Shown: in pieces, positions 44,551 through 56,393 of the stretch
How the letters are laid out: each line of letters starts with the position of its first letter
Position numbering within the stretch: position 1 is the first letter of the stretch
Assembly (NCBI GenBank): GCA_941918925.1
Contig: OW799234.1
Span: 10,011,001 to 10,075,000 of the forward strand
DNA from: Phyto melanocephala
Taxonomy: Eukaryota > Arthropoda > Insecta > Diptera > Rhinophoridae
Direction: 5' to 3'
DNA: 64,000 nt
Position numbers and translations under genes: made by a program
The notes under the pieces: generated by a model
Seen by the model: the letters and a program-made list of their open reading frames with translations, nothing else
Databases searched by the model: none
What the model was told of the DNA's origin: nothing

Positions 44551-45479
44551 GCCCTCTATCAACAGTATAATTAAGAAAAAAAATTAAATTTCTTTAAACA
44601 AATCTTAATACAACAGCCTTGTTTTGTAATGAGTCACGATAGTAATTTTTTGCTCAATAAAATTTTATTTAAGAATCTAAAAGAAATATATTTTTTCAAG
44701 AGTTTTCTATTTTTACAAAAAAATTATACTAATTTACCTAAAAGTATGCTTTACATTTTATTAACATCTTTCCTTTACAAAACTGATTTGTTGCGGTCGA
44801 ATGCCATCATCATCTTCTTGAAATACACTTTAAGCTTATTTTGCACTTCATTACATCTTTCTGTACTTTATTACCTACAAGCAATAATTTCAAATATTGT
44901 AAATAAATTTGTATTCAATTTCCTTGAAATCTAACTAAGCGAAATTATGGCTTCATACCTACACAACACGTTATCAAATAAATACCAAATAATTTCAAAA
45001 AAAAGAAGTAAATAAATCACACACACAGCCAAGCACAAATAAGTTGCCGCGGAAAAAAACTATCTAAAGGATAAAGTAGATTTACATACCTTGTACAAAA
45101 AAAAAAGAAAAAATAGTAAAAAATTTACTCATACTCATACTTGTACGATGACATATTTATTTCAATCCAATTCAATTCAATATCCAAGAAATAATGCAAA
45201 TATAATACGCTGGCATAGCATTAACAAGAAAATACACTCAAAGGACTGCCACAAAAAATATAGCTAAAACGACTGGAGGAAAAATATCATAAAAAAAAAG
45301 AAATTTATGTAAAGTCTGCAACTTGTATGGATATATATTCCCTTGAGCAAATAATTGCCAAAGTCGATTGTAAAGCAGTGTTTCTTAAACTTCAATTAAG
45401 TTGTTTTGAAAACATGTTTTGATTTATAAAATTTTTCGTTCTACTTTACAACGCTCAGTTATATGACCTAACATATCAA
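44551..45479. other. AT-rich non-coding DNA, nothing recognised
   Basis: Includes ORF-like stretches without family similarity and simple CAATTCAATTCAA repeats near 45165. Confidence 0.5.
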
Positions 45480-45960
45480 CAGTTATGGTTGACCCAAAAG
45501 GTACTTTTTTTATGGTACTTTCTATGGTACTTTCTAGATTTTTGAAATTAAGGGCTGTAGTGGCTGTGAATATAGATTTTTGAAATAAAGTGTTAGGCAT
45601 CCTAGATAGGATTAAAAACTATATGGTTGATCTAAAAGGTACTTTTTTTATATTTTGGTACTTTCTACGTATATGTTTCTAAATGTTTGAAATTAAGTGC
45701 TATGGTCGACCTGGAAGGTACTTTTCTTTATTTTTTTGTGCTTTTTGTACTTTCTACGTTTATAAAATTAGAATTTCGAAATTAAAGATTTTTAAATCGA
45801 TGTCGGGCTAAAAATGTTTGGCCGATTAAAAAAGGTACTTTACGCCTTTAAAAGGTACTTTTTGTATTTACTACGTTTATACACTATGGACTATGATCTA
45901 AGAACTTTTTTTTTAAATATTAATGGTAATTAAGCACTATTAGTTTAAGTTGATAACGAA
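45480..45960. repeat. Second GGTACTTTTT tandem array
   Basis: Repeats GGTACTTTTTTTATGGTAC and TGAAATTAAG..CTAT units, as at 30540-31200. Confidence 0.65.
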
Positions 45961-46489
45961 AATTATAAAAAATTATCATAAAAACACTTTTTTTATTAAA
46001 ATTAAAAAATTAGAAAATAGTGTTTTTTTTTTTTTTAAATTTTCTTATAGAATAAAATTTTGCTTGAAAAAAGTTGGGTATCACTGATGTTAATGCAAAT
46101 TTATTTTTCGTTTCTTTTCAATTCAGATTCACACCATTAGTTATTACGCTGAGTATATTTGAAAACCTGTGGTACTGGTATTAAACAGGTAAATCAAAAT
46201 ATTTGATAGATTTATAATAAATTGTAAATTTAATATTTTAAAAATTAATTTTTTTTCTTTCTTAAAATCTATTTTGTTGAAAATAAAATTATATTAAACT
46301 TTATTTTTATAGTTAACAACTTCTTTATTAACCCTCTTATGCCTAGGACCGCCCCCTAGACAGATCAATCGTTATAAAATTGTATTTTCTTTTAAAATAT
46401 TTCATTAAATTTTTAATCAAAATGTAAATCGAGCTTTAATTTTGGAATAATTTTTTATTATATGAAACTCCTTAATTGGTTAGATTCAA

Positions 46490-47570
46490 GGCATATTTAC
46501 AGGGTAATCTCATCGCAACAGCTGATCGAAAATCATAATGTCAAACTTTCTGAAATTCGCCTTGAATTTTTTACTTTGTGCAGAGATGGGAAGCTAGATT
46601 TTTGTTTTGGGTATTAAAAAGTTATTTTTAACTAAATTGTCTAATTTGCGACGATATCAAACAACATGAGCTACAAGAGAATTCAATCTAAATTTTGCTG
46701 AGGGCGTCATCGCTCCAAATTTCTTTGTAAACGACTTTAACCAGATCATCACCGTCAACGGCGAGTACTACAGATACTAGTACTATAGATTTATATACGT
46801 ATAAACTATACTATAGATCGATAAGTACTAAATTCCTTGCGCATAAATTGAATGCTATAGATAACAATGACATGTGGTTTCAATAGAACAGCATTATGTG
46901 CCATACAGCTCATGTTGCATTGAAGATTTTACAAAAATTCTCTCAAATCGGGCATGATCACGTAAAAGTATATCAGTTGGCCACCGAGATCATAAGATGA
47001 GGTTTGTTTTAAGATGCCTAGGAATTGTTTTTTAAATAAGACATGATGGTTTTACACGTTGTGTATAGTTTACAAAAATTCGAGCTGTAGAAGATTGTTA
47101 ATTTTAATTTTTAAATTGAAAATAATAAGTGCAGTAAATGTGCTAATCGGCTGTTAGAGCGTTATCAAATAAAATTTTTTTCTAGTGGGCATTTTTCAAA
47201 CTAAATTTTAATAACAATTTAATGTTATCCTTTTGAATACTTCTCCATATTCTTGAACGGCGTGGTCTGTGATGGCAAATACATAAATAGTGCTATTGTT
47301 AGAAAACCCTTTACTTTCAAAACTAGTTAATGTGTTACAGTGAATCGTTTTAGAAAATTGTAATTAATGGTAAAATCAGGATCAGTCAGGATTCAAAAAA
47401 ATACAAAAAAAAAACAGTACCAAGGCGAATACATACAGGTAAAATTATCAGCCCAGCTGATGGGGAAGAATTTTGTAAAAATTTATTGTATTTGCCTTGA
47501 TTTTATTTATGAATGCAGAGATGGAAAATGAGATTTTGGTTGCGGTATTAAACAATTAATTTAAGTGCAG
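46490..47570. repeat. Pair of diverged direct repeats about 930 bp apart
   Basis: GCAGAGATGG..A...AGATTTT with GTATTAAA.A occurs at about 46587 and 47516. The upstream CAGCTGAT and CCTTGA.TTT words also repeat. Could be ends of an old element. Confidence 0.35.
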
Positions 47571-47759
47571 TTTTTTGTAAATGAATGCATCAAATTTATG
47601 TATATATTTTGTTTTTGCACCATTTATAATGTGTTACACAAATATATATATATTTTTTTTAATAACTATTATTAAATTAAACATATCATAACAACTTTTC
47701 TATTCCTGAAATACAAATTGGCCTTGATAGAAAACATCTCCTAAAAAGTTGCTTTGTTG

Positions 47760-47800
47760 TATCAATTCGGCGTTGCATACACCTGTATGAATATGCCGTG
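47760..47800. other. Empty-site homologue of the MITE insertion at 35093
   Basis: TATCAATTCGGCGTTGCATA runs into CCTGTATGAATATGCC with no insert. At 35065-35245 the same two flanks are split by the MITE. Confidence 0.6.
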
Positions 47801-47869
47801 AACAGTACGACAAAAACCAGTAACATTTGCGTACCGTTTTAGGTGTTGTGCATAAAACAGTACACTTGA

Positions 47870-48122
47870 AGAAAACCAGTACACGTACTGCTAAAACCAG
47901 TACAGCTAAAACCAGTACAGCTAAAGCCAGTACAGCTAAAACCAGTACAGCTAAAACCAGTACAGCTAAAACCAGTACCAGTACAGCTAAAACTAGTACC
48001 AGTACAGCTAAAACTAGTACCAGTACAGCTAAAACCAGTACCTGTACAGCTAAAATCAGTACTAGCTAAAAACAGTACATGTACTGCCACAAACAGTACA
48101 TGTATTGCTAAAAACAGTACGT
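47870..48122. repeat. 15/21-bp minisatellite
   Basis: About 11 units of ACCAGTACAGCTAAA, some lengthened by an extra ACCAGT, decaying into AGTACATGTACT palindromes at the right. Unit length is a multiple of 3, so all frames stay open on both strands. Confidence 0.9.
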
Positions 48123-48577
48123 CTGACACCTCTAATGCTGCGTTATGTTCTTGGAAATATAAAAATACGAAATAGCGCTTTTGTTTTTCCAATTCAATAC
48201 CCACCAAAAACTTTGCTGAATTTAGTAAGCAACACTTTATTTGCTTACTATAAAGCATTCGAAGTCGGACATTACATTTTAAAAATCACGCCTTTTGTAA
48301 GCTCACTTGTGAGCAGGTAAGCACTGATAAAGCTATTTAAGAAAAGTTTGCGGTAATGGAGTTATTTGGTGGGCAGCTAGGTACGCTCTAATTCAAAGTT
48401 TAAACAAATTTTAAATTCCTAAAAGTTAATTCTCGTATAAATGAGAGAAAATCCTTCTCGACTTGATAGTTAACATTTCTAGTTGACTGGTGACTTGCAG
48501 AAATGCTTACTACTTCCTTAAAAAAACTCTGTAAGTAAAGGCTTTGAAGTAAAACTTTGATTCAAAAAAATGTTAGT

Positions 48578-48813
48578 TCTGAGGCCGAATTGTGGCATTC
48601 GATATCGATCGAAATTTCACTCAAACGTGAAAGTTCTTCCTACATTTTGTATTGGATTCTAATAAGAATTCTCTCATTTTCGTTTGAATTACGGCATTCG
48701 AACGTGATCGAAATTTGGAAATTCTCATTAGAATATCTATACCTTAAGCACAGCGTACTCGATCGTTCGAGTAAAATTTCGATCGATATCAAATGCCGCA
48801 ATTCGACCCCTGG
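48578..48813. mobile_element. Palindromic MITE
   Basis: The left arm has CGAATTGTGGCATTCGATAT, the right arm (inverted) CGAATTGCGGCATTTGATAT, and both continue CGATCGAAATTT. Arms are about 45 bases or more. The open frames on both strands here mirror one another because of the palindrome. Confidence 0.8.
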
Positions 48814-48819
48814 TCTAAG

Positions 48820-49859
48820 ACTACTCAAATTTATTTTTCTCTTTACTGAACTACTATTTCACAAAAAATCCTTTAACATTAATGTCATGTACATATATTT
48901 CTATGCTAAGTTCCAAAAATCTTATTTTATTTTTTCGCAGCTTATTTCAAATTTCTTTCCCGCTCACTTACACTCCATTAATTTGTTTTTTTGTTCTGTT
49001 TTGGAAAATTAATATTTTTGTAAGTCTCTGGCAGGTGTCGTTGCCATGAGTTCATGATCATATTTCAGGATAGTTTTTTTCTTTTGCATGCAAATTTCAT
49101 GTACATAATTTTTTGTTTGTCACACACACACACTTACATGCATAAATTTCCTTTTAAGCTACAGCATCATTATTTACTTCGCGCCACTAAGTATGTCATT
49201 AAAGCAAAATATAGTCAAAAAGAAACGATGAACATGAAAAAAATGCGGGAATGCAAGTCAGGTATTTTATTGTACTAGTGAGTATTTACGTTTGTACTTA
49301 CTGCAACGGAATAACGAACGACTCAGGGTTGTTTTTGGTGCTTTAATTTTTTTATTTTCCATATTTTTTTTTTAAGTCGTAAACAAATTTTGTAGCATTT
49401 GTGTACCACAATAACCACAAAGACTATAAATAAATATAAATTTTAAAAGGCTACAACAACAAACAGTGAAGAAAGCAGACTTTAGAGATACGAGTACTAA
49501 AAGATGTAGTAGAAGTGTACAAGTTGTCATGTTGTCAACAAGGGTGTTTCAGCGAAAAATTTTCGGTTTTTCGCCAAAGGATTTTTTGAAAAGTGTTTAA
49601 ATTGCTAAAGGCTAAATATTAAGGATACTTTTAAATATGAACTTTAAAACTCTTGTAATTTAAGAATGAGTAAAAAAATCCAGAAAAAGGTCATCAAATA
49701 AATCCTAAAGAAACTGCATTAATAAAGAGCTTTTGGAATCGCTCGCTTAATGCTTATCTGCTTACAAAATCACCTGTGCAATGCTTGATTTTTATATGAA
49801 ATGTCTTGAACAAAGTAAGGCCACCGATGGGGAATTATTTTAGGCGAAAAAGGGAATAT
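48820..49859. other. AT-rich non-coding DNA
   Basis: CACACACACACA near 49122. No gene or transposase motif. Confidence 0.5.
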
Positions 49860-50420
49860 TAATCACACAGGACTGATATGGCATGGTGGAACACAAGGGA
49901 CTGTAGAGTGGCAAGAGCTAAATGGTTAAAGATAAACTCGGCTTCTGGACCTTGATATGGTATGTCTGAAGATCTCTATTGGGGTCTAGGATCTATGTAT
50001 GGAATTTCGGTATTCTGGATTACTATAGCATGTGTGAAGGCTAGGATCAGTAGATGGCAGCGCTTCACTCCAAATTACTGTTAAAAATGTGAAGATGAGA
50101 AAGAGATAAAAAAGATAGGCTTTTCCGCAATAAGTTCAGTGTTATATCGGAGTGCAAATTAGAGAATATCATTGAATTCATCATAGGGGTCGGGTATGTA
50201 GTAAATAGGTAATGAAGGCTTGATGGGATGGTTTTTTTTTGCAAGTTTTTTATTTAATTTCTTACACATTGTTTCCTTCCCTAATTCATTATATTTTTAA
50301 TACTTGATTTTCTTCCTAAATCTTTCTGTTTTTTACTTTTATCAAAAGGAACACAATGGTTTACATGGGTCTCTTAGTGTGGGTGTTCGAGTCTCTCTTC
50401 TACCTACCTATATGAGTTGT
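49860..50420 (+). mobile_element. LINE 3' end, second family
   Basis: Decayed coding trace up to about 50200, then a 3' UTR with AATACTTGATTTTCTTCCTA, TTATCAAAAGGAACACAATGG and GGGTGTTCGAG, ending CTACCTACCTA. The UTR matches 23540-23760 (minus) and, near its end, the tail of the SINE at 56118. Confidence 0.5.
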
Positions 50421-50455
50421 CTTATTTCGTATATCGGTTTTAAGTTCTATTTCCC

Positions 50456-50540
50456 TACAATCGTCTTATCACTATGATTCTTACGATACTACAATCGTCT
50501 TATCACTATGATTCTTACAATACAACAATCGTTCTTATAT
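50456..50540. repeat. 34-bp tandem repeat
   Basis: TACAATCGTCTTATCACTAT repeats at 50456 and 50490, with a degenerate third unit. Confidence 0.85.
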
Positions 50541-50555
50541 CTAACTTAACGAAAA

Positions 50556-50667
50556 CAGTCAGCCGAACCCGCTGTGTTTCTAACAGTCAGCCGAAGCCGC
50601 TGTGTTTCTAACAGTCAGCCGAAGCCGCTGTTTTTCTAACAGTCAGCCGAAGCCGCTGTGTGAAGTG
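50556..50667. repeat. 28-bp GC-richer tandem repeat, four units
   Basis: CAGTCAGCCGAAGCCGCTGT starts at 50556, 50584, 50612 and 50640. Each unit has CAGC...GCTG complementarity. Confidence 0.9.
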
Positions 50668-50949
50668 GCACTCAAATATAAATTCGAGGACCTGGATGGT
50701 ATTACTTTCGTTACACCAAGTTGGGCAAATTCTTGTCTTGCTTGAACCGCCCCTACTGCCTGTTAAGTTGGCATACTTATACATATCGATGCATCAACCA
50801 AATGAGAATTCTAAATACAAAGAAAAATGAAAAGACATTAAGAGTGTTCAATGTAACCGTAGTAGTAGGGGTATTCCTATTATACAAATTTCCTTATGAC
50901 TATTATTATATTATTGTTTATATATTATACATATATTATATGTGCGTGT

Positions 50950-51690
50950 TTACCCAGTAACCACGTGAGCTGTTGCCCCATCGAACTACAATCATTTTTT
51001 GGCTTACAAAATGATTAATCATACTACGATACCTGTTCCTATTCACGAATCACTGCATTACCAATTTCGTTCTCAAGAAAATAGAGCCCTATAACTCTTT
51101 GTGATGTCACTCCATACCATACGGTACACTTAAGCGAGTTCAATTGGCGCAGCAGGGTTCTAGCGCTTGCAGTACCCCAAAATCAAATTTTTTTTTAAAT
51201 ATCCATTAGAATAAAAGTGTGCTTCATTACTCATTATTAAATTCTTAAGAAACTTGTTATTCTTTTGCACAACTCCACGATGTGTGTTGCCGAAGTTAGC
51301 CTTTGATGGTAGTCAACTGGTAAAAGTTGTTGGTTCAATTAGATCTTTTATGGATGCATGTATTAATGACGTCATAATGAAGTCGATATGACACTCTTGA
51401 AATGCCTTGTCTAGTTGTCTTTGCTTTAAAGTTTCTGGATATTATTTAACCCTGTCCCGTATATGACTTATGTTAACTTGGATCTGTATTCGATCTTTCT
51501 GATCGTGGCAATTCTGACACTGTACCTTGTTTTAGGAACCGTGCAATGCAATGATTAATTGCGGTTGGGCCAGTTGCATTACTGGTGTTGAAATAATTTC
51601 GATGTGATGTTAGAATTGAATGGCCTTTGGAAAAGTTAAATTTTATCACTTTGGTCTGTTGCTCGGTTGTTAAATTTTGCATCGTGGTGT
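50950..51690 (-). mobile_element. DD41D-like mariner relic
   Basis: N-terminus at 51682: MQNLTTEQQTKVIKFNFSKG with a helix-turn-helix. Further along (about 51180-51100), CTVWYGVTSQRVIGLYFLEN, and about 50990 DGATAH. The middle is damaged. Confidence 0.7.
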
Positions 51691-53084
51691 AACACGGTTC
51701 GATAATTAAAATCTGGCCATGGCTTTTTGCTTACCATTTATAAAGCTTACCTGGAACACTTATTTCTAAACATTTGATGATCCTGAAATATCATATTATG
51801 GTTGCATGAAACCATACTCTGACTATGAAAGATCATACTTTGATATAATTTTGTTGTTGTGAAGAATCATATTGTGGTGATCTGAAATGTAATTATGATC
51901 AAAATGGATTATATTGTGATCATTAACATGGTATATAGTTTCTTAATCCTACGGAATAATTTAGCGATAATCCGTTGTGATTTTGGCCATATTGTGACAC
52001 CTAAATTAAACAGTCATATTATACATATTATAACCCTTTTGAACTATAATCACCCCACCTACAAATATCGATGTCTTAATATAAAATGTTTGTGTCTCGT
52101 TGTTATTCAAAATCGGGTTTTTAACGTTTTCTGGTAGTCCACTAATGAACATAATGTATCACTCCTGAAAAATTTCTTATGCCATGGTTAAAAATAGTGG
52201 GTTTTAAGCCACATAAAAAAGCCCGAACTTATTTCATTCTTTCAAAGTTTTATTCAGTTATTTCTTCTCTTGTGAAATGAGACCAAATCGAGGTACGCTC
52301 TTTTAACCTTAGGCCTTCGATATCAATGTCTAATTTTTGCTTCTACTTTTTCCAAAAGTGAATAACAAAAAATTTTTAGTGAAGCGCCCTTGCACATGCA
52401 TATTATCCTCTTGCAATACTGGCACACTTAACAAATAGATTTTTTTGTTATAGTTGTAGATTTGGCATGCAACGGAAATCTATACAACACCGACCATGCA
52501 TCCTACTTTCAACAAAGACAGGCAACCAGCAAACCATAACAACTAACACTTGAAAATAGTGATGTTTGCAGTATGTAAAAGAAGAAAATATTGGTTAGTA
52601 AAATTATTTAATTGTAAATTGTATGTATGTACAAATAAATTTGGGATTTAAAAAAAGAGAAGGAAAATTTATTGAAAAAATAGACAAAAAGTGAAAATCG
52701 GTTTTTTTTTAGGTAAAAGTCGTACAAATTTGGAAATAGTTAGGGGGTTTTTAAAGGGCTTCTAAATCAATTTTTTTATTTGTAATGTGAATTTGTTTAA
52801 CAAGGTGGAGCAAAGGTTGTCTCCCACTGGACTTTATTTTTTTTAATAAATGAAAAATTTTAGTTTTGAATTTTAATTATTTAAAAACTGATATTTTCCA
52901 AGAGGCCATGGCAAGAATTTTGACGGATATTCTCTTTGAAAACTACAAGAATCTAAGGATTGTTGACAAGAGTCGTGACTTCTAAAAACCCTATACAAAG
53001 AAGTATAAAATGGTTAAATTGGGCTATCTTTCTGTCTAGTGCAAATTACTAAAATAAGAGATTAAGCGCCCTGAAAACGTACAC
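51691..53084. other. Non-coding DNA, AT-rich, possible MITE debris
   Basis: 51770-52000 repeats ATCATATT.TGGT words similar to 53100-53230. Otherwise nothing recognised. Confidence 0.35.
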
Positions 53085-53795
53085 CCAAAGAAAAAACATG
53101 GTTGTGGTAATCATAATCGAAGAGATACATAATATAATTGATTTGTATAATTATAGTTAAAATATATAATGGTTATCATTATTATGTTTAATTAAAGCAT
53201 AACGCAATAATCATATTATGGTTACATATCATATGAATAATTTTTGTTCTGTGGTGTTATTTATATTGATTGTATTTACTTACCTTTTAAATTAAATTTT
53301 TTTTATAAATATTTTATTGCCTATTTTTATGATTTCTTAAAGTTTTTTTCAAATTTTTATAATTTTCTCTACGCTTCAAACTTTCTAAATAATCAAAATG
53401 TATTTAACAAGAAGAAAAACCGTTGAAAACAAATTATTTTTAAGTGGAATCATAGCTTGATAACCTTGTAATCATTCTGTTGTTTCACTCAACATTTAAT
53501 GATTATTTTTGATTTAAAATGCTTTTGAATATGGGCGTTATTAATGTGAAGGCATCATACTATTTTTTTTAATAGCCATTTTGTTAATCATTCTATTTTT
53601 ACAGGACAACCATATTAAAGTTTTCATGATAAGTAAGAATTTAATGATAAAATTCAAACAAATGCTTGATTGTTGTGACGAAATAAATGAAAAAAAATAA
53701 ATAAAAACAACTATAACTTGTTTTCGATAATCAAATATGGTTACAGGGAATATAATATTATTGTCGTGATCATGGTTTTTTTTTAGCGTGCAGCT
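53085..53795. mobile_element. Candidate large MITE
   Basis: CACCCAAAGAAAAAACATGG at the left and, inverted, CACGCTAAAAAAAAACCATG at the right. The interior has many ATCATATTATGG-type words. Confidence 0.4.
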
Positions 53796-54130
53796 TTTAG
53801 AATTTCGATTGTAGGTCGTGCAGTATGATCCTCTTGGAACCACATGAACTCCAGTCCCTATTTGTCCCGTGAACGTAGAAGAAAGTCGACGATCATGGCT
53901 CTTTAGCTCACAGACACGGGAAATAGGTGTCGTTGAGATGGTTTTCGATAAAAGTTTTTCTTCCTTGATGTCAAGATTTAAGATGAAAAACATCGATTCA
54001 TGTCTTGTGTTATGTTACATCTTTGTTATGTGTTATGTGCATCTTTTGTACTTAAAACATCTCCGAGCAGAACTGAGATTTACCGCCATTTGCATAAAAT
54101 ATAGCATCACCCAAAACTTTCGCAACTGAA
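53790..54130 (-). mobile_element. Mariner fragment
   Basis: Minus strand near 53850-53785 reads LEFMWFQEDHTARPTIEILK, the block of the second catalytic Asp with GA deleted. The rest is unreadable. Confidence 0.5.
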
Positions 54131-54589
54131 ACAACGACCAGAATAGTATTAGATTTTTTTTTTTTAAATCAGTGATCAATTATTTTAACGCATAGAACAT
54201 ATGGTTGATATAACATCAGAACTTCACCCTCTGAAGCAATGATTCGTTGCTTAATTCACCATCATCACCCACATGCTACCAGAATATATTAAATCTGTCG
54301 AGCAAAGTGCAGTGATAAAGAAACCAAAGAAACATCTATCAGAAGGTGTTGTGCTCAGCTAGGAATAACTCGTATGTTACTATGGCGGACTTAAATAATA
54401 GATTTACCGTTAGTCCCATAGTAACACCTGTTACATTTCAACAGCTGGCCAAAAATAAAAACAACTTTCATGAAAATCTGTTAATAAGTGATTAAGTCCA
54501 TTCATTAATTTGAATGGTTTTGTTAAAAGCAGCACTGTACAGGTTCTGGGATTCTGATAATTCAAGAGCCATTCATGAACGTCAATTCC

Positions 54590-54945
54590 ACCTGATTAGT
54601 TGTGTAGTATAGTGCGGCATTACATCTAAAACTATCACTTGGCCTTATTACTGCGGAAATTATAAATGGAAGAACTGTAACCGTAAATGGGGAACGGTGT
54701 CGGCTTATAAAAGAATATTTTTTTATGTACTGCTCTTGACTGACTGACCTTTGATATGGTTTTAGCAGGATAGAACCACCAGCCTGAAACACAATGCCGC
54801 TTTTAAATCAAATTATTGGAGAGCAAATAATTTTTAAAAATTCCGACATTTGTTGTCCAGATTCGTCAGCACCCGACTATTTTATTCGGGGTTATTTAAA
54901 GCTGCGAGTACATGTGAACAAGTCCGAGACAGTCCTTGAGCCCAA
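54590..54945 (+). mobile_element. DD41D-like mariner fragment
   Basis: Reads INGRTVTVNGERCRLI, then MPLLNQIIGEQIIFKNSDIC and APDYFIRGYLKLRVHVNKSE. It is cut by the element starting at 54950. Confidence 0.65.
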
Positions 54946-54949
54946 CATA

Positions 54950-56078
54950 CTGGGTGGCCCAAATAAGACCCAGTGATGTTAAACACATATAACTCTTGTA
55001 ATAACGGTTTTTTAAATAATTTATTTTTATATGTTAAATACATTTTATGGAAATTTAACGTGACTATGTGTGAAATATGACATCAGACAAATGACCACCA
55101 TTTTGCTCGATACAGGAGGCATTGGCTCTTTTTATCGAATTTTGCATTACACGGCGTAATTTTTCTGGTGGCAGGCGCCATATTTCGTCTCGAATATTCT
55201 GCTTGAGTTGTCCAAGTGTCTGTGGCTTGTTAACATACACTTTAGTCTTTTAAATAACTCCATAAAAAAAATCGGGCGCAGTTAAATCTGGTGATCGAGG
55301 AGGCCAAGGGAAATCTGAATTTTTTTAAATTATGCGTTCACCAAAAATTTTACGCAGCATGTCCATAGTTTGCCTAGCAATATGCGCAGTGGCTCCATCA
55401 TATTGAAACCACAAATTAGGATGTTGCTCGACCATTGGCCGCAAAAAGTTGTCGATCATTGTTCTGTAAGAAACCCCGGAGACCGTTTCTGGCGTTTCAT
55501 TCTCAATCTCAAAGAAATATGGGCCGATGATTTTTGTGGCCATAACACCGCACCAAACAGTGTATCTGGTTGGGTGTGACTGATGCTGATGTATTTCCCT
55601 TGGATTTTCGGTGCCCCACAACCTACAGTTGTAACTTGTAATCATGAAAGATGTGGGCGCTGATCTCACGTTAAAAAAAACGGCGATAATTTCGCTGCGT
55701 CAGAACAATTGATCGTTGAGAAGAATAATAAAAATAGATAATTTTAATGCGTTGTTGTTCACTGTACGTATTCATTTCAAATTTCCAAGAGTTCAGTTAT
55801 AATCTTCAAAATGGAAAAATAAATCATGTTAAAAAACCCGGTAGTTGCAAAAATTCGAGCGATATAGTCACAAATGATTAATGCAAGGAAAATGCTATAA
55901 AACCGGCCCATCATTGCGAACCTGAAAACGGGGGTCATTAAAGCTATTCTAATTGCCATACTTAATGGTAAAAAATTAGCATTTTGTATATTTTATAATC
56001 AGAAGAAAAACATTAAAAATATCTAAACGAAAAAGTTAACAAATTTCAAAACCCCCAAATGACTTTTGGCCCACCCTG
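54950..56078 (-). mobile_element. DD41D (rosa-like) mariner with both TIRs, dead transposase
   Basis: The left end is CTGGGTGGCCCAAA and the right end (inverted) CAGGGTGGGCCAAA, each flanked by TA. 1129 bp. On the minus strand: RLWGTENPREIHQHQSHPTR, YTVWCGVMATKIIGPYFFE, LWFQYDGATAHIARQ, PWPPRSPDLTAPDFF, YVNKPQTLGQLKQNIRD and NGGHLSDVIFHT. Asp of YDG to Asp of APDFF spans 41 residues. At least two in-frame TAA codons, one right after GERII and one after the APDFF block. Confidence 0.85.
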
Positions 56079-56117
56079 TATTTATTAAATAAAATCTAAC
56101 AAAATTTTTGGAATTAA

Positions 56118-56355
56118 GGGTGCCCCGGTGGACTAGCCAGTAGTGTGCTGGTCTGCTAGTTTGGGCTTTGTGGGGGTTGATTCCCGCCAGAGACTCTGGA
56201 CTGGTCTGCTTCTCTTTCTCTTATATTCTAACTATTTCTATTCTTATTCTATTATTCTCTTCATTTCTATATTAAGGCGTCACAATGGACCGTAATAGTC
56301 TCCGGGTGAGGGTGTGAGGGTAACTTTGCACCAGCCTTACCTACCTACCTACCTA
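56118..56355 (+). mobile_element. tRNA-derived SINE with a different 3' tail
   Basis: The head GGGTGCCCCGGTGGAC and the CAGTAGTGTGCTGGTC segment match the SINE at 10827-11055, and so does the CT-rich linker. Box B is changed to GGTTGATTCCC. The tail is unlike that SINE: CACAATGGACCGTAATAG, GTGAGGGTGTGAGGG, then (ACCT)n. Confidence 0.8.
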
Positions 56356-56393
56356 TGTCATTAAGGTTTGCATTATTTTACATCTCTGTTTAT

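Noticed and set aside
46490..47570. Direct repeats about 930 bp apart considered as LTRs of a retrovirus-like element
   Set aside because: The copies are short and diverged, with no TG...CA ends, primer-binding site, gag or pol between them.
47839..48258. 139-residue minus-strand frame with Gly-Phe-Ser-Cys-Thr repeats, and the plus-strand Lys-Thr-Ser-Thr-Ala counterpart
   Set aside because: Both are readings of the 15/21-bp minisatellite, whose unit length is a multiple of 3. No start context, splice signals or homology.
48557..49012. 151-residue plus-strand frame
   Set aside because: Its first part is the palindromic MITE at 48578-48813 (the same peptide wording appears on the minus strand). 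The rest is AT-rich non-coding translation.
53541..53993. 150-residue minus-strand frame
   Set aside because: Runs through MITE-like AT-rich sequence and, out of frame, across a mariner fragment (the true transposase frame reads WFQEDHTARP). No coherent domain.
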